Shown here: piece by piece, positions 17,026-26,435 of the stretch | Numbering within the stretch: the first letter of the stretch is position 1 | Layout: every line of letters begins with the position of its first letter | Assembly: GCF_000521785.1 (NCBI RefSeq) | Contig: NZ_JALZ01000016.1 | Location: 1 to 64,000, forward strand | Direction: 5' to 3' | DNA length: 64,000 bases | From: Roseivivax halodurans JCM 10272 | Lineage (GTDB): Bacteria; Pseudomonadota; Alphaproteobacteria; Rhodobacterales; Rhodobacteraceae | The notes under the pieces: generated by a model | Told to the model about the DNA's origin: nothing | Databases searched by the model: none | Seen by the model: only the letters and a program-made list of their open reading frames with translations | Position numbers and translations under genes: made by a program

Positions 17026-17700
17026 ATGGACTGGACACGGGCAGTCGACGGATATTGCGAGCGGATGGGGCCGGGCCTCTGGGCCGAGCCCGTGAACGCG
17101 GTGACGAACCTCGCCTTCATTCTCGCGGCGCTGCTTGTCTGGCGGAGGACCGGCGGTCTGCCGAAGGCGCGGGCGCTGGCAATCGTCCTGGTCCTGATCG
17201 GGATCGGTTCAGGGCTCTTCCACACATTCGCGCAGGCCTGGGCGGCGCTGGCGGATGTCCTGCCGATCCTCGGCTACATCGTGATCTACATCTATGCCTC
17301 GCACCGCGATTTCTGGGGGCAGGGGCGGTGGATCGCCACCCTGCTGACCGCGCTCTCGGTTCCGGCGATGATGGCGCTCGCGCAGGTGCTGCCGTTCCGG
17401 GAGGCGCTCGGCGGTTCGGCGGGATACGTCCCCGTGCCGCTGCTCATCTTCCTCCATGCCGCGTTCCTCGCCGGCCGCGCTCCGGCGACGGCGCGCGGTC
17501 TCGCGCTCGGCGCGGGCCTGCTCTGCCTCTCGATCGCGGCCCGCACGCTCGACGAGCCGCTCTGCGGCGCAGTGCCGCCCGGCACGCATTTCCTCTGGCA
17601 CGTGCTCAACGCCTGGATGCTCGGCTGGATGATCCTCGTCTACGTCCGTCACGTGGAAGAGGCCCCCGGCCGCCTTGCGGGCGCCCGGGCGCGGCGGTAA
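17026..17700 (+). CDS. Ceramidase-family integral membrane protein
   Basis: A 224-residue protein with about seven membrane segments. It has the alkaline ceramidase/CREST-family residues: [14 protein letters not shown] near the N-terminus, [13 protein letters not shown], and [22 protein letters not shown] with the paired histidines expected to bind zinc. I chose the ATG at 17026 (MDWTRAV) because GAGG lies five bases before it; a GTG six bases upstream is possible. Bacterial members are hydrolase-like membrane proteins, but the substrate here is unknown. Confidence 0.78.
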   Translation: MDWTRAVDGYCERMGPGLWAEPVNAVTNLAFILAALLVWRRTGGLPKARALAIVLVLIGIGSGLFHTFAQAWAALADVLPILGYIVIYIYASHRDFWGQGRWIATLLTALSVPAMMALAQVLPFREALGGSAGYVPVPLLIFLHAAFLAGRAPATARGLALGAGLLCLSIAARTLDEPLCGAVPPGTHFLWHVLNAWMLGWMILVYVRHVEEAPGRLAGARARR

Positions 17701-17739
17701 AGGCGGGACCGACGAGACCCCGACCGAAAGGGAGCCCCC

Positions 17740-18030
17740 ATGTCCGAGATCGACACAGAGACCGCCGCGCGCGTCGCCAAGCTCGCCCGCATCCGGGTCG
17801 CCGACGACGCGCTGCCCGCGCTCGCGCAGGAATTCGGCGCCATTCTCGGCTTCATCGAGCAGCTTCAGGAAGTGGATGTGGAGGGCGTCGAGCCGATGGT
17901 GTCGGTCACGCCCATGCGCCTGAAGCGGCGCGAGGACGAGGTGACCGACGGGGGAATGCCCGAGAAGGTCCTGTCGAACGCGCCCGATGCGCGCGAGGGC
18001 TTCTTTGCCGTGCCGAAGGTGGTGGAATGA
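17740..18030 (+). CDS. gatC: Asp-tRNA(Asn)/Glu-tRNA(Gln) amidotransferase subunit C
   Basis: A 96-residue subunit that stabilises GatAB, which amidates misacylated Glu-tRNA(Gln) or Asp-tRNA(Asn). It starts [20 protein letters not shown] and contains [22 protein letters not shown] and the C-terminal [15 protein letters not shown], all typical. AAAGGGAG precedes the ATG. Its TGA overlaps the gatA start in an ATGA, so the two are translationally coupled. Confidence 0.95.
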   Translation: MSEIDTETAARVAKLARIRVADDALPALAQEFGAILGFIEQLQEVDVEGVEPMVSVTPMRLKRREDEVTDGGMPEKVLSNAPDAREGFFAVPKVVE

Positions 18031-19517
18031 GTGCCGAACTGACGAAGATGACGCTGGCGGGGGCGCGCGACGCGCTCCGCCGCGGCGAGGTGACGAGCGC
18101 GGAGCTGACAGAGGCCTGCCTGACCGCGATCGACGGCGCGGACGCGCTCGGGGCCTTCGCCCACAAGACGCCCGAGAAGGCGCGCGAGATGGCCGCCGCG
18201 GCGGACAAGCGGCTGCAGTCCGGCGATGCGCCCGACCTCTGCGGTGTGCCAATGGGGATCAAGGACCTCTTCTGCACGCAAGGCGTGCCGAGCCAGGCGG
18301 CGAGCCGGATCCTCGAAGGGTTCCGTCCCGAATACGAAAGCACGGTCACGAGCCAGCTTTTCGGCGACGGCGCGGTGATGCTCGGCAAGCTCAACATGGA
18401 CGAGTTCGCCATGGGCTCGTCGAACGAGACGAGCGCCTACGGCAACGCGGTGAACCCCTGGCGGCGCGGCAACGACGAGGCCGAACTGACGCCCGGCGGC
18501 TCCTCGGGTGGCTCGGCGGCGGCGGTCGCGGCAGATCTCTGCCTTGCGGCGACTGGCACCGATACCGGCGGCTCGATCCGGCAGCCTGCCGCCTTCACCG
18601 GGATCACCGGGCTCAAGCCGACCTACGGGCGCTGCTCGCGCTGGGGCATCATCGCCTTCGCCTCCTCGCTCGATCAGGCCGGGCCGATGACCAAGGACGT
18701 GCGCGACGCGGCGATCCTCCTCAAGGCCATGGCCGGACACGATCCGAAGGATTCGACCTCCGCCGACCTCGAAGTGCCGGATTTCGAAGCGATGCTGACC
18801 GGCGACGTGCGCGGCAAGACCATCGGCATCCCGCGCGAATACCGCATGGAGGGCATGCCGAAGGAGATCGAGGATCTCTGGGCCGAGGGCCGCAAGATGC
18901 TCGAGGATGCCGGCGCGACGGTGAAGGACATCTCGCTGCCGCACACCAAATACGCGCTGCCGACCTATTACGTGATCGCGCCGGCCGAGGCGTCGTCCAA
19001 CCTCGCGCGCTACGATGGCGTGCGCTACGGCCATCGCGCCAAGCTTTCGCAGGGCGACGGCATCGTCGACATGTACGAAAAGACCCGCGCCGAGGGCTTC
19101 GGTCCCGAGGTTCAGCGCCGCGTGATGGTCGGCACCTACGTGCTGTCGGCGGGCTTCTACGACGCCTATTACAACCGCGCGCGCAAGGTCCGGACGCTGA
19201 TCAAGAAGGACTTCGAGGACGTTTTCGCGGAGGGCGTCGACGCGATCCTGACGCCGGCAACGCCCTCGGCGGCCTTCGGCCTCGGCGAGATGGCGGATGC
19301 CGATCCGGTGCAGATGTATCTCAACGACGTCTTCACGGTGACGGTGAACCTCGCCGGGCTGCCGGGCATCTCCGTGCCCGCGGGCCGCGACGGCTCCGGG
19401 CTTCCGCTCGGGCTGCAGCTCATCGGCAAGCCGTGGGAGGAGGGCGATCTGCTCAACACCGCGTATGCGCTGGAACAGGCTGCGGGTTTTGTGGCAAAGC
19501 CCTCCAAATGGTGGTAA
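18027..19517 (+). CDS. gatA: Asp-tRNA(Asn)/Glu-tRNA(Gln) amidotransferase subunit A
   Basis: A 496-residue amidase-signature enzyme that frees ammonia from glutamine for the tRNA amidation. The Ser-Ser-Lys triad is visible: lysine in [11 protein letters not shown], the glycine/serine-rich [14 protein letters not shown], and the nucleophile region [13 protein letters not shown]. The C-terminal half has the usual [15 protein letters not shown]-like and [12 protein letters not shown] motifs. The start overlaps gatC by four bases. gatB does not follow, so the third subunit is encoded elsewhere. Confidence 0.96.
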   Translation: MSAELTKMTLAGARDALRRGEVTSAELTEACLTAIDGADALGAFAHKTPEKAREMAAAADKRLQSGDAPDLCGVPMGIKDLFCTQGVPSQAASRILEGFRPEYESTVTSQLFGDGAVMLGKLNMDEFAMGSSNETSAYGNAVNPWRRGNDEAELTPGGSSGGSAAAVAADLCLAATGTDTGGSIRQPAAFTGITGLKPTYGRCSRWGIIAFASSLDQAGPMTKDVRDAAILLKAMAGHDPKDSTSADLEVPDFEAMLTGDVRGKTIGIPREYRMEGMPKEIEDLWAEGRKMLEDAGATVKDISLPHTKYALPTYYVIAPAEASSNLARYDGVRYGHRAKLSQGDGIVDMYEKTRAEGFGPEVQRRVMVGTYVLSAGFYDAYYNRARKVRTLIKKDFEDVFAEGVDAILTPATPSAAFGLGEMADADPVQMYLNDVFTVTVNLAGLPGISVPAGRDGSGLPLGLQLIGKPWEEGDLLNTAYALEQAAGFVAKPSKWW

Positions 19518-19550
19518 CCCGTCCCGCGACGGAATTCTGAGGGTCTGCTC

Positions 19551-20249
19551 ATGCGGCTTCTTCTTCTCTCCTCGGCGGCGTGCCTCGGCCTCGTCGCCTG
19601 CACGCCGACCGCTCCGAACGACGTCGTCGGGTTCGAGAGCTACGACCAGTCGCGCCGGTCCCAGGTCGACGCGCAGCTCGAAGGCCGCACGCAGCCCGGA
19701 ACAGGCCGGATCGACGCGCCCGAGAATATCCAGAGCTCGAGCCTCGATCAGGGCGGCAGCGGCGGCGACGACATCGCCGCGATGGCCGCGGCGGCGATCG
19801 ACGGCACCGGCAATTCGGGGCCGGTCTCGGGCGGTCCGGCACCTGCGCCGGTGACCAACTCGGTCGGCATCTCGAACGAGAACGATTTCGACGCGGTGGC
19901 GAACCAGCGCTCGATCGAGGAGGACGCCGCGCTCGTGCAGCAGAACCAGGCGCAGTACACCGCGGTCGCGCCGGAGCCGCTGCCCTCGCGGCCGACGGAT
20001 GCCGTGAACGTCGTGGCATATGCGCTCTCGAGCACAAACAATGTGGGCGAGCCGGTTTACAGCCGGAGCGCCTTCGCCTCCAAGGCGCGCGAGCAGCGCA
20101 ACTGCACGGCCTACGCGTCGGACGATCTTGCGCAGGAAGCCTTCCTTCAGGCAGGCGGACCCCAGCGCGACCGTGAGGGCCTCGACGCCGATGGCGACGG
20201 CTTCGCCTGCGGCTGGGATCCTACGCCGTTCCGGCGGAGCCGCGGCTGA
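19551..20249 (+). CDS. Lipoprotein with C-terminal Excalibur-like calcium-binding motif
   Basis: A 232-residue lipoprotein. The signal MRLLLLSSAACLGLVAC ends in a lipobox with Cys17. Residues about 20-160 are low-complexity and Ser/Gly/Ala/Gln-rich, probably disordered. The last 50 residues contain NCTAYASDDLAQEAFL and LDADGDGFACGW, resembling the Excalibur domain (a cysteine pair plus a DxDxDG loop) found in cell-surface nucleases and wall proteins. It follows gatA by 33 bases. Its stop overlaps the proposed CTG start of the amidase gene, pointing to joint expression and an envelope role. Confidence 0.75.
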   Translation: MRLLLLSSAACLGLVACTPTAPNDVVGFESYDQSRRSQVDAQLEGRTQPGTGRIDAPENIQSSSLDQGGSGGDDIAAMAAAAIDGTGNSGPVSGGPAPAPVTNSVGISNENDFDAVANQRSIEEDAALVQQNQAQYTAVAPEPLPSRPTDAVNVVAYALSSTNNVGEPVYSRSAFASKAREQRNCTAYASDDLAQEAFLQAGGPQRDREGLDADGDGFACGWDPTPFRRSRG

Positions 20250-20911
20250 TCCCGGTCCCGCATCCCTCCCCGAATTTCGGGGAGAGGCGCGGGGGCGCAA
20301 GACCCGATCACGTCGTTCTTCACTACACGAACATGAGAACCGCCGAGGAGGCGCTCTCCCGCCTCTGCGACGCGGCCTCGGGCGTATCGGCGCATTACCT
20401 GATCTCCGAACGCGGCCGGATCTGGCAGCTCGTCGACGAAGAGGCGCGCGCTTGGCATGCCGGGCAGGGCGCCTGGGGCGGTCTCACCGACCTCAATTCA
20501 CGCTCCATCGGCATCGAGCTCGCCAATGACGGCGGCCAGCCCTTCGGAGAGCTGCAGATGATCGCCCTCGAGACGCTGCTCGCGGGCATTCTCGCGCGGT
20601 GGCAGGTCGCGCCTGAGCGGGTGATCGGGCATTCGGACATGGCGCTCGGGCGCAAGGTCGATCCCGGCCCGCGCTTCGACTGGCGGCGCCTGGCGCGGCG
20701 CGGCCTCTCGGTCTGGCCCGAAGCGGGTACGTCCGGCGATTTCGAGGCCGATGCGCGCCGGGCGGGCTACCGCTGGAATGAAGGGCAGGAGGACGATCTG
20801 CTGGCCGCTTTCCGAATGCGCTTCCGCCCCCATGCCCACTGCCCCCGCGACGACACCGATGGCGGCCTCGTCGCGGATCTCGCCGCGCGCTGGCCGGCGG
20901 CCGAGACCTGA
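20246..20911 (+). CDS. N-acetylmuramoyl-L-alanine amidase (AmpD-like), apparent CTG start
   Basis: A 221-residue amidase_2 family enzyme that cuts the bond between muramic acid and the stem peptide. Reading from a CTG at 20246 gives IPVPHPSPNFGERRGG, the family N-terminus, then VVLHYTNM with the first zinc histidine, SIGIELANDG, and VIGHSDMALGRKVDPG with the second histidine and catalytic lysine/aspartate. The first ATG (20333) falls after the zinc histidine, so it cannot be the functional start. CGGCGGAG ends six bases before the CTG, and the CTG overlaps the upstream stop as CTGA. No ATG, GTG or TTG was found between. Confidence 0.8.
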   Translation: MIPVPHPSPNFGERRGGARPDHVVLHYTNMRTAEEALSRLCDAASGVSAHYLISERGRIWQLVDEEARAWHAGQGAWGGLTDLNSRSIGIELANDGGQPFGELQMIALETLLAGILARWQVAPERVIGHSDMALGRKVDPGPRFDWRRLARRGLSVWPEAGTSGDFEADARRAGYRWNEGQEDDLLAAFRMRFRPHAHCPRDDTDGGLVADLAARWPAAET

Positions 20912-20918
20912 GCGTCGC

Positions 20919-22316
20919 TCACTCCACCTCGTAGGGCAGGGTGCCCCTGCGCTCCGGCTGGATGCTGAGCTTGCGCTCGAGCGGAGGCACAGAGCGCTGG
21001 TGGCACTCCTTGCGCTCGCAGATCCGGCAGGAGATGCCGATCGGCTCAAAGGCGCCGGCGCGCGTCACGTCCATTCCGTCGGCATAGACGAGCGCGCCCG
21101 CATGGGCGACCTCGCAGCCGAGCGCGATGGCGTAGCGCCGGACCGGCGCGCCGAAATGCCCGCCCGGCTTCGAGACATCGCGCGCGAGCGAGATGTAGCG
21201 CACGCCGTCCGGCGTCTCGGCCAGCTGGCGCAGGAACCGCCCCGGCGTCTCGAAGGCGCGGTGGACGTTCCAGAGCGGGCAGGCACCGCCGAACCGCGCG
21301 AACTGGAGCCGCGTCGCGGAATGCCGCTTGGTGATCGTCCCGGCCTGGTCGACGCGCACGAAGAAGAACGGGATCCCCTTGGCACCGGGACGTTGCAGCG
21401 TCGAGAGCCGGTGCGCCACCTGTTCGATCGAGGCGCCGAACCGCAGCGCCAGCCGCTCGAGGTCGTGACGGTCCTCCTGCGCCGCGGCGAGGAAGGCGCG
21501 ATAGGGCATCAGCGCCGCCCCCGCGAAATAGTTCGCGAGACCGATCTTCGCGATGGCGCGGGCCGCCTCCGACTGGAAGCGGGCGAGGTCCAGCGTTGCC
21601 TCGAGCAGCGCATCGTAGTCGAGAAGTGCGACCTGCAGCAGCAGCTGGAAGGACTGCGTCTCGTGCGGCGCGCGGGAGGAGAGCGTGAGGACGCCCACCT
21701 CTGGATCGAAGCGCCTCAGATCGTGTGTATCGGCGAGCGCGACCGAGACGCCGCGCGCGCCGAGGCGCCGGATCGCGGCCTCCCGCAGGTTCGGCTCTCC
21801 CTCGGCGAGTTGCGCGTAGCGCTCCGCCGCGCGGTCCATCGCGTCGATGTAATTGTCGCAATAATGAAAGAAGTCGCGCACTTCCTCCCATGGGGAGGGC
21901 TGGAGCTGGGAGCCTTCGCGCCCGAGCGCCTCGTCGAGCGAGGCGAGCCGCTCGTGGGTCTGCCGGTAGGCGCGGTGCAGTTCGAGAAACGCGCGCACGA
22001 AGGCCGGAGCGTTCGAAGCGGTGAGCCGAAGATCGGCAAGCGGGGGCGTTTCGGAAAAGACCGGGTCGGCCAGTGCCTCGCGCATGTCGGTGATGAGCCG
22101 CTCCGCATCCCCCTGTCCGAGCTCGGTGACGTCGAACCCGAATTCCTGCGCAAGTGCCAGTAGGACAGTGGTGCTGACCGGCCGGTTGTTGTTCTCCATC
22201 TGGTTGAGATACGGCAGCGACACGCCGAGCTTTGCGGCGAAGTCCTTTTGGGTGAGCGTCAGCCGCCCGCGCAGGTCGCGCAGCTTGGCTCCGGCATAGA
22301 GTTTCTGGACGGGCAT
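20919..22316 (-). CDS. pccR: Short-chain fatty acyl-CoA regulator (ScfR/PccR family)
   Basis: A 465-residue transcription factor. Residues about 10-65 form an XRE-type helix-turn-helix (TLTQKDFAAKLGVSLPYLNQMENN). The long remainder is the acyl-CoA-sensing domain of the ScfR family and ends in a cysteine cluster, GISCRICERKECHQRSVPP. In Rhodobacter sphaeroides the relative PccR activates propionyl-CoA assimilation; here the gene lies close to pccB, supporting the same job. Its start codon is directly preceded by TTTGC repeats, so it probably controls itself. The symbol is assigned by family and context. Confidence 0.87.
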   Translation of the reverse strand: MPVQKLYAGAKLRDLRGRLTLTQKDFAAKLGVSLPYLNQMENNNRPVSTTVLLALAQEFGFDVTELGQGDAERLITDMREALADPVFSETPPLADLRLTASNAPAFVRAFLELHRAYRQTHERLASLDEALGREGSQLQPSPWEEVRDFFHYCDNYIDAMDRAAERYAQLAEGEPNLREAAIRRLGARGVSVALADTHDLRRFDPEVGVLTLSSRAPHETQSFQLLLQVALLDYDALLEATLDLARFQSEAARAIAKIGLANYFAGAALMPYRAFLAAAQEDRHDLERLALRFGASIEQVAHRLSTLQRPGAKGIPFFFVRVDQAGTITKRHSATRLQFARFGGACPLWNVHRAFETPGRFLRQLAETPDGVRYISLARDVSKPGGHFGAPVRRYAIALGCEVAHAGALVYADGMDVTRAGAFEPIGISCRICERKECHQRSVPPLERKLSIQPERRGTLPYEVE

Positions 22317-22318
22317 AG

Positions 22319-22361
22319 TTTGCGCCTTTGCAGGGTGTCAGGCGCAGTTCTGCAAATTTGC
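22319..22361 (-). promoter_or_regulatory. Putative ScfR/PccR operator in front of its own gene
   Basis: Four TTTGC half-sites in either direction: TTTGCGCCTTTGCAG at 22319-22333, identical to a 15-mer at 23667-23681, and the 10-bp palindrome GCAAATTTGC at 22352-22361. The first copy ends two bases before the pccR start codon, so bound protein would cover the ribosome site or the transcript start. The match to the TTTGCAAA-type motif reported for PccR is from memory. Confidence 0.72.
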
Positions 22362-22388
22362 GGCGCGATGACCAGAGGCGCCGCGCGC

Positions 22389-23615
22389 TCAGGCGGGCCC
22401 GGCGCCCTCGAGCTGTCTCTCGCGGCGGATGACGACGAGGATGGCGATCACGCCGCAGGCCGCCGTGATGAGCTGGATCCAGAGCAGCGGCCATGGTCCG
22501 GTGCCGGGATGCAGCAGCGCACCCGCCAGCGCCGACAGTGCGGCGCCGCCGCCGATCATGATTGCTCCGGCAAGCCCCGAGGCGGTCCCGGCGAGGTGCG
22601 GCCGGACGGACAGTGCGCCGGCGGTGGCGTTCGGGATGGTCATGCCGTTGCCGAGGCCGACGAAACACATGAAGCCGAAAAAGCTGAGCGCCGAGCCGTG
22701 GCCGCTCGCGAAGACCAGCATCGAAGCGGTGACGCCCGCGGCGTTGATGCCCGCGCCGATCATCACCATGCGGTTGACCCCGACCGAGGCCGAGAAGTGC
22801 CCGGACGCCCAGTTGCCGAGAACGTAACCGACCGCGGGCGCGCCGAAATAGATGCCGAGCGTCGCAGGGTCGAGGCCGAAGACTTCCGAGCCGACGAAGG
22901 GCGCGCCGCCGAGATAGGAAAAGAACGCGCCCGAAGAGAAGCCCGCGGCGAGCGAGTATCCCCAGAAGCGGGGCGATGTCAGAAGCTCGGGATATTCCCG
23001 GAACTGCTGCCCGAGGCTCAGGCCCGACGGGGCGGCGGTCTCGCCGAGATCCTTCCAGGTGAGCCAGAACATCAGGAAGCCCGTGGCGAGCATCAGCCAG
23101 AAGTTGGCCTTCCATCCGAACGCCTGGTCGAGCACCCCGCCGATTGCGGGCGCGATCATCGGCACCAGCGCCATGCCCATCGTGACGTAGCCGATCATCG
23201 ACGCGGCGCGGTCCTGCGGGACCATGTCGCGCACCACCGCCCGGCCGAGCACCATCGCCGTCACCACGGTCGCCTGGATCATCCTGAAGACGAGGAAGAC
23301 GTAGATGCTCGAGGCGAAGATGCACCCGATCGTCGCGAGGATGAAGATGCCGATCCCGCCGAGGATGACGGGCCGGCGCCCGAGCTTGTCCGAGACTGGT
23401 CCGATGACGATCTGAAGCGCCGCGTTCACCCCGAGATAGACCGCGACCGAGAGCTGCACGAGCCGGTATTCCGTGTCGAAATACTCCGCCATGCCGGGCA
23501 GGCTCGGCAGGAAGATGTTCATGGCCAGCGCCGAGAGGCCGGACAGCAGGATCAGCGTGGCGATATGGGGCGGGGTGCTGCGGTCTAGAAACCGGGCATT
23601 CGGCAAATTGGACAT
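22389..23615 (-). CDS. MFS transporter, Bcr/CflA drug-resistance type
   Basis: A 408-residue major facilitator with about 12 membrane segments, starting MSNLPNARFLDRSTPPH. IFLPSLPGMAEYFDTEYRLVQLS, GPVSDKLGRRPVILGG and GRAVVRDMVPQDRAASMIG are typical of the Bcr/CflA branch, often multidrug or small-molecule exporters. It sits between pccR (72 bases downstream, same strand) and pccB (divergent). Its promoter region is shared with pccB and contains the same TTTGC repeats, so it may respond to propionyl-CoA as well. A role in acid or metabolite export under propionate is inference. Confidence 0.82.
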   Translation of the reverse strand: MSNLPNARFLDRSTPPHIATLILLSGLSALAMNIFLPSLPGMAEYFDTEYRLVQLSVAVYLGVNAALQIVIGPVSDKLGRRPVILGGIGIFILATIGCIFASSIYVFLVFRMIQATVVTAMVLGRAVVRDMVPQDRAASMIGYVTMGMALVPMIAPAIGGVLDQAFGWKANFWLMLATGFLMFWLTWKDLGETAAPSGLSLGQQFREYPELLTSPRFWGYSLAAGFSSGAFFSYLGGAPFVGSEVFGLDPATLGIYFGAPAVGYVLGNWASGHFSASVGVNRMVMIGAGINAAGVTASMLVFASGHGSALSFFGFMCFVGLGNGMTIPNATAGALSVRPHLAGTASGLAGAIMIGGGAALSALAGALLHPGTGPWPLLWIQLITAACGVIAILVVIRRERQLEGAGPA

Positions 23616-23666
23616 GCATTTCGGTCTAGGTCGGCGGGCGGGACCTGTCCATCTCGCGCGAATGTC

Positions 23667-23717
23667 TTTGCGCCTTTGCAGTTTGGTGGCGGAGCTATAT
23701 GCTGAATTTGCAAATTC
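23667..23717. promoter_or_regulatory. Putative PccR operator between the MFS gene and pccB
   Basis: Contains TTTGCGCCTTTGCAG (23667-23681), an exact copy of the repeat before pccR, and the perfect 14-bp palindrome GAATTTGCAAATTC (23704-23717), which includes TTTGCAAA. The palindrome is 70 bases upstream of the pccB start and the direct repeat 51 bases upstream of the MFS start, so one operator could serve both divergent genes. Confidence 0.78.
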
Positions 23718-23787
23718 GCACAATTCCACTTGAGGGCGCAAGCGTCGCTTGTATGTTCCGGCCGAGGAAATCTCAGGGAGCGGGCAC

Positions 23788-25320
23788 GTGAAGGACATTC
23801 TCCAGGAACTCGAGGAGCGCCGCGCGGAGGCCCGGCTGGGCGGCGGTCAGAAGCGGATCGACGCGCAGCATTCCAAGGGCAAGCTCACCGCGCGCGAGCG
23901 CATCGACCTCCTGGTGGACGAGGGCTCCTTCGAAGAGTTCGACATGTTCGTCGCCCATCGCTGCACCGATTTCGACATGGAGAAACAGCGCCCCTACGGC
24001 GACGGCGTCGTGACCGGCTGGGGCACGATCAACGGCCGGCAGGTCTATGTCTTCTCCCAGGACTTCACCGTGTTCGGTGGCTCGCTGTCCGAGACCCACG
24101 CGCAGAAGATCTGCAAGATCATGGATATGGCGATGCAGAACGGCGCGCCGGTGATCGGGCTCAACGATTCGGGCGGCGCGCGCATTCAGGAGGGCGTCGC
24201 CTCGCTCGCCGGCTATGCCGAGGTCTTCCAGCGCAACATCATGGCCTCGGGCGTCATCCCGCAGATCAGCGTCATCATGGGCCCCTGCGCGGGCGGCGCG
24301 GTCTATTCCCCGGCGATGACCGACTTCATCTTCATGGTGAAGGACAGCTCCTACATGTTCGTGACCGGCCCCGACGTGGTGAAGACGGTGACCAACGAGG
24401 TCGTCACGGCCGAAGAGCTTGGCGGCGCGACCACCCATACACGCAAGTCCTCCGTCGCGGACGGGGCCTTCGAGAACGACGTCGAGGCGCTCGCCGAAGT
24501 GCGTCGTCTCGTCGACTTCCTGCCGCTCTCGAACCGCGAGAAGCCCCCCGTCCGGCCGTTCTTCGACGAGCCGGGGCGGCAGGAAGCGAGCCTCGACACG
24601 CTGATCCCCGAGAACGCCAACACGTCCTATGATATGAAGGAGCTCATCGAGAAGGTCGCCGACGAGGGCGATTTCTACGAGATCCAGGAAGAGTTCGCCA
24701 AGAACATGGTGACGGGCTTCATCCGGCTCGAAGGGCAGACCGTCGGCGTCGTCGCGAACCAGCCCATGGTGCTCGCAGGATGCCTCGACATCGATTCGAG
24801 CCGTAAAGCCGCGCGGTTCGTACGCTTCTGCGACGCGTTCGAGATCCCGATCCTGACCTTCGTGGACGTGCCCGGCTTCCTGCCCGGCACCGGCCAGGAA
24901 TATGGCGGCGTCATCAAGCACGGGGCCAAACTGCTCTTCGCCTATGGCGAGGCGACGGTGCCGAAGGTCACGGTGATCACGCGCAAGGCCTATGGGGGCG
25001 CCTACGACGTGATGGCCTCGAAGCACCTGCGCGGCGACTTCAACTACGCCTGGCCGACCGCCGAGATCGCGGTGATGGGCGCCAAGGGCGCGACCGAGAT
25101 CCTCTACCGCTCCGAGCTTGGCGATCCCGAGAAGATCGCCGCGCGCACGAAGGAATACGAGGACCGGTTCGCGAACCCCTTCGTCGCGGCCGAGAAGGGC
25201 TTCATCGACGAGGTGATCCAGCCGCGCTCGACCCGTCGGCGGGTGAGCCGGGCTTTCGCGGCGCTTCGGGGCAAGAAGCTCTCGAACCCGTGGAAGAAGC
25301 ACGACAACATCCCGCTCTGA
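23788..25320 (+). CDS. pccB: Propionyl-CoA carboxylase beta subunit
   Basis: A 510-residue carboxyltransferase subunit that moves CO2 from biotin to propionyl-CoA, giving methylmalonyl-CoA with PccA. It begins (GTG) [19 protein letters not shown]; the GTG at 23788 has GGGAG upstream and matches the family N-terminus, while an upstream TTG would add 13 unlike residues. [28 protein letters not shown] and [14 protein letters not shown] are the acyl-CoA and biotin site motifs. It is transcribed away from the MFS/pccR pair behind the TTTGCAAA palindrome. Confidence 0.96.
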   Translation: MKDILQELEERRAEARLGGGQKRIDAQHSKGKLTARERIDLLVDEGSFEEFDMFVAHRCTDFDMEKQRPYGDGVVTGWGTINGRQVYVFSQDFTVFGGSLSETHAQKICKIMDMAMQNGAPVIGLNDSGGARIQEGVASLAGYAEVFQRNIMASGVIPQISVIMGPCAGGAVYSPAMTDFIFMVKDSSYMFVTGPDVVKTVTNEVVTAEELGGATTHTRKSSVADGAFENDVEALAEVRRLVDFLPLSNREKPPVRPFFDEPGRQEASLDTLIPENANTSYDMKELIEKVADEGDFYEIQEEFAKNMVTGFIRLEGQTVGVVANQPMVLAGCLDIDSSRKAARFVRFCDAFEIPILTFVDVPGFLPGTGQEYGGVIKHGAKLLFAYGEATVPKVTVITRKAYGGAYDVMASKHLRGDFNYAWPTAEIAVMGAKGATEILYRSELGDPEKIAARTKEYEDRFANPFVAAEKGFIDEVIQPRSTRRRVSRAFAALRGKKLSNPWKKHDNIPL

Positions 25321-25324
25321 TCCG

Positions 25325-25717
25325 ATGGAGAGACCTGTCGCAGAGAATTGGGGTCCGGCGCCGGTCCGGCGTCACGGATGGTTCGTTACCTCCGGTGACG
25401 GCTGGCTGGTCCATGCAAGGATCTGGCCACCACGTTTCGATTGCATGGCACGGAGCGATTTTCCCCCTGCACGGGCAGGGCGGCTGGCGCGTGCCGTGAG
25501 GCAGGATCTGTGGCGTGCAATGAAGGGCTTGCGCGGTTTCGCTCCTGTGGTACTGATTTCACAAACCGGTGAAGGTTTGAGCATTTGCGCCGGTGGCCGC
25601 GTTGTGAACGGGCATCGGTATGACGGGCTCGACGCCGATATCGGTGCGCTTCTGTCCTCGCCGCGCCATCGCGCCCGGTGGCTGACATGGGCGCAAAAGG
25701 AACGGAGCGCGACATGA
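25325..25717 (+). CDS. Conserved hypothetical protein between pccB and pccA
   Basis: A 130-residue protein whose ATG lies four bases after the pccB stop without its own clear ribosome site, so it is probably translated by coupling. It is rich in Arg and Trp. A beta-strand-like segment, FAPVVLISQTGEGLSICAGGRV, follows an amphipathic helix (LARAVRQDLWRAMKGL). There is no signal peptide, membrane helix or known motif. Position next to pccB suggests a part in the carboxylase operon, but its function is unknown. Confidence 0.62.
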   Translation: MERPVAENWGPAPVRRHGWFVTSGDGWLVHARIWPPRFDCMARSDFPPARAGRLARAVRQDLWRAMKGLRGFAPVVLISQTGEGLSICAGGRVVNGHRYDGLDADIGALLSSPRHRARWLTWAQKERSAT

Positions 25718-26210
25718 GTCGCCGCACGATCCGAAGAACGACAGAGGTAGCGGGCCAGACCCGCGCTTGCGCAGTCCCGGCGGGAGGAGACCCGAAAGGG
25801 GGCCGGGACTGCCACAATTCCAATCCTAATTCAGACATCGCGAAAGTGGCGCAGGGCCGTGGAGACACGCCAAGCGTGCGCGCGTTGACGACCGGCGGCG
25901 CGGGTTCCGTCACTGGCGACATACGTGAGCGGATTGTTGCAACGGCGTTGTATCCCGGACACGATGCGCCACTTCTGCATTTCGGAGCTTTTCTTGTGTT
26001 CACACAATATCTTGGGATGCGTTCTTCGCGTCGCCCGAATTGTGCGTCTTGCGCGCCACATGCCGCGGGCTGTCGCGCCGTCACGTATCCAAACCCCGAA
26101 AATTTCGTTAGCGTCGGGGGTGGTCGCAGGAATGTGACCGCTACATTTCTTGCAAGACGGCCCGCCGATTACGGCGACCGCCGTTCATGGAACACTGACA
26201 GGAGACGAGA
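25718..26210 (+). other. 493-base region with no convincing gene
   Basis: No recognisable gene. It holds a strong hairpin at 25771-25812 and a small inverted repeat TTGTG-TTCA-CACAA at 25994-26007. An open frame overlapping the previous stop (ATGA at 25714) runs on to 26442 but has no family-like features. The region probably contains the end of the pccB transcript and the promoter for the small lipoprotein; a small RNA is possible. Confidence 0.4.
25771..25812 (+). repeat. Strong hairpin downstream of the pccB operon
   Basis: GCAGTCCCGGC (25771-25781) pairs perfectly with GCCGGGACTGC (25802-25812), an 11-bp stem. The loop contains CCCGAAAGGG, a mini-stem capped by a GNRA tetraloop. No T tract follows, so it may be an RNA stability or processing element rather than an intrinsic terminator. 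Confidence 0.55.
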
Positions 26211-26354
26211 ATGTCCCACATCGTTAAGTTTGCCGCCCTCTTCGGTTTTGTCGCAGCTCTGTCCGCATGCGGCGGCCAGCAGGAAGAAGAGTACGTCGTC
26301 GTCGAGCCCGAGCCGGTCACCCAAGAGCCGGTCTACACCGGCAAGTACAAGTAA
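26211..26354 (+). CDS. Small lipoprotein (47 aa)
   Basis: A 47-residue protein reading MSHIVKFAALFGFVAALSAC and then an acidic tail, EEEYVVVEPEPVTQEPVYTG. The lipobox LSAC gives lipidation at Cys20, leaving a 28-residue mature peptide. AGGAGACGAGA precedes the ATG. A strong hairpin follows the stop. Short lipoproteins of this kind are known in Rhodobacterales; the function is unknown. Confidence 0.75.
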   Translation: MSHIVKFAALFGFVAALSACGGQQEEEYVVVEPEPVTQEPVYTGKYK

Positions 26355-26363
26355 TCGGAACGG

Positions 26364-26390
26364 GGGACGGATCGGCCTCCGATCCGTCCC
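26364..26390 (+). terminator. Hairpin after the small lipoprotein
   Basis: A perfect 12-bp stem, GGGACGGATCGG at 26364-26375 with CCGATCCGTCCC at 26379-26390 and a three-base loop, ten bases after the stop. It lacks a T tract; it may stabilise the upstream message or end it with factor help. Confidence 0.55.
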
Positions 26391-26435
26391 GACCCCCGGG
26401 CCCGCGCGGGCCTTCGCTGCGGCGGAGGTGGCCCC

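Noticed and set aside
20333-20911. The amidase gene starting at the first ATG
   Set aside because: This start would remove the SPNFGERRG segment and the zinc-binding histidine in LHYT, which are encoded directly upstream in the same frame.
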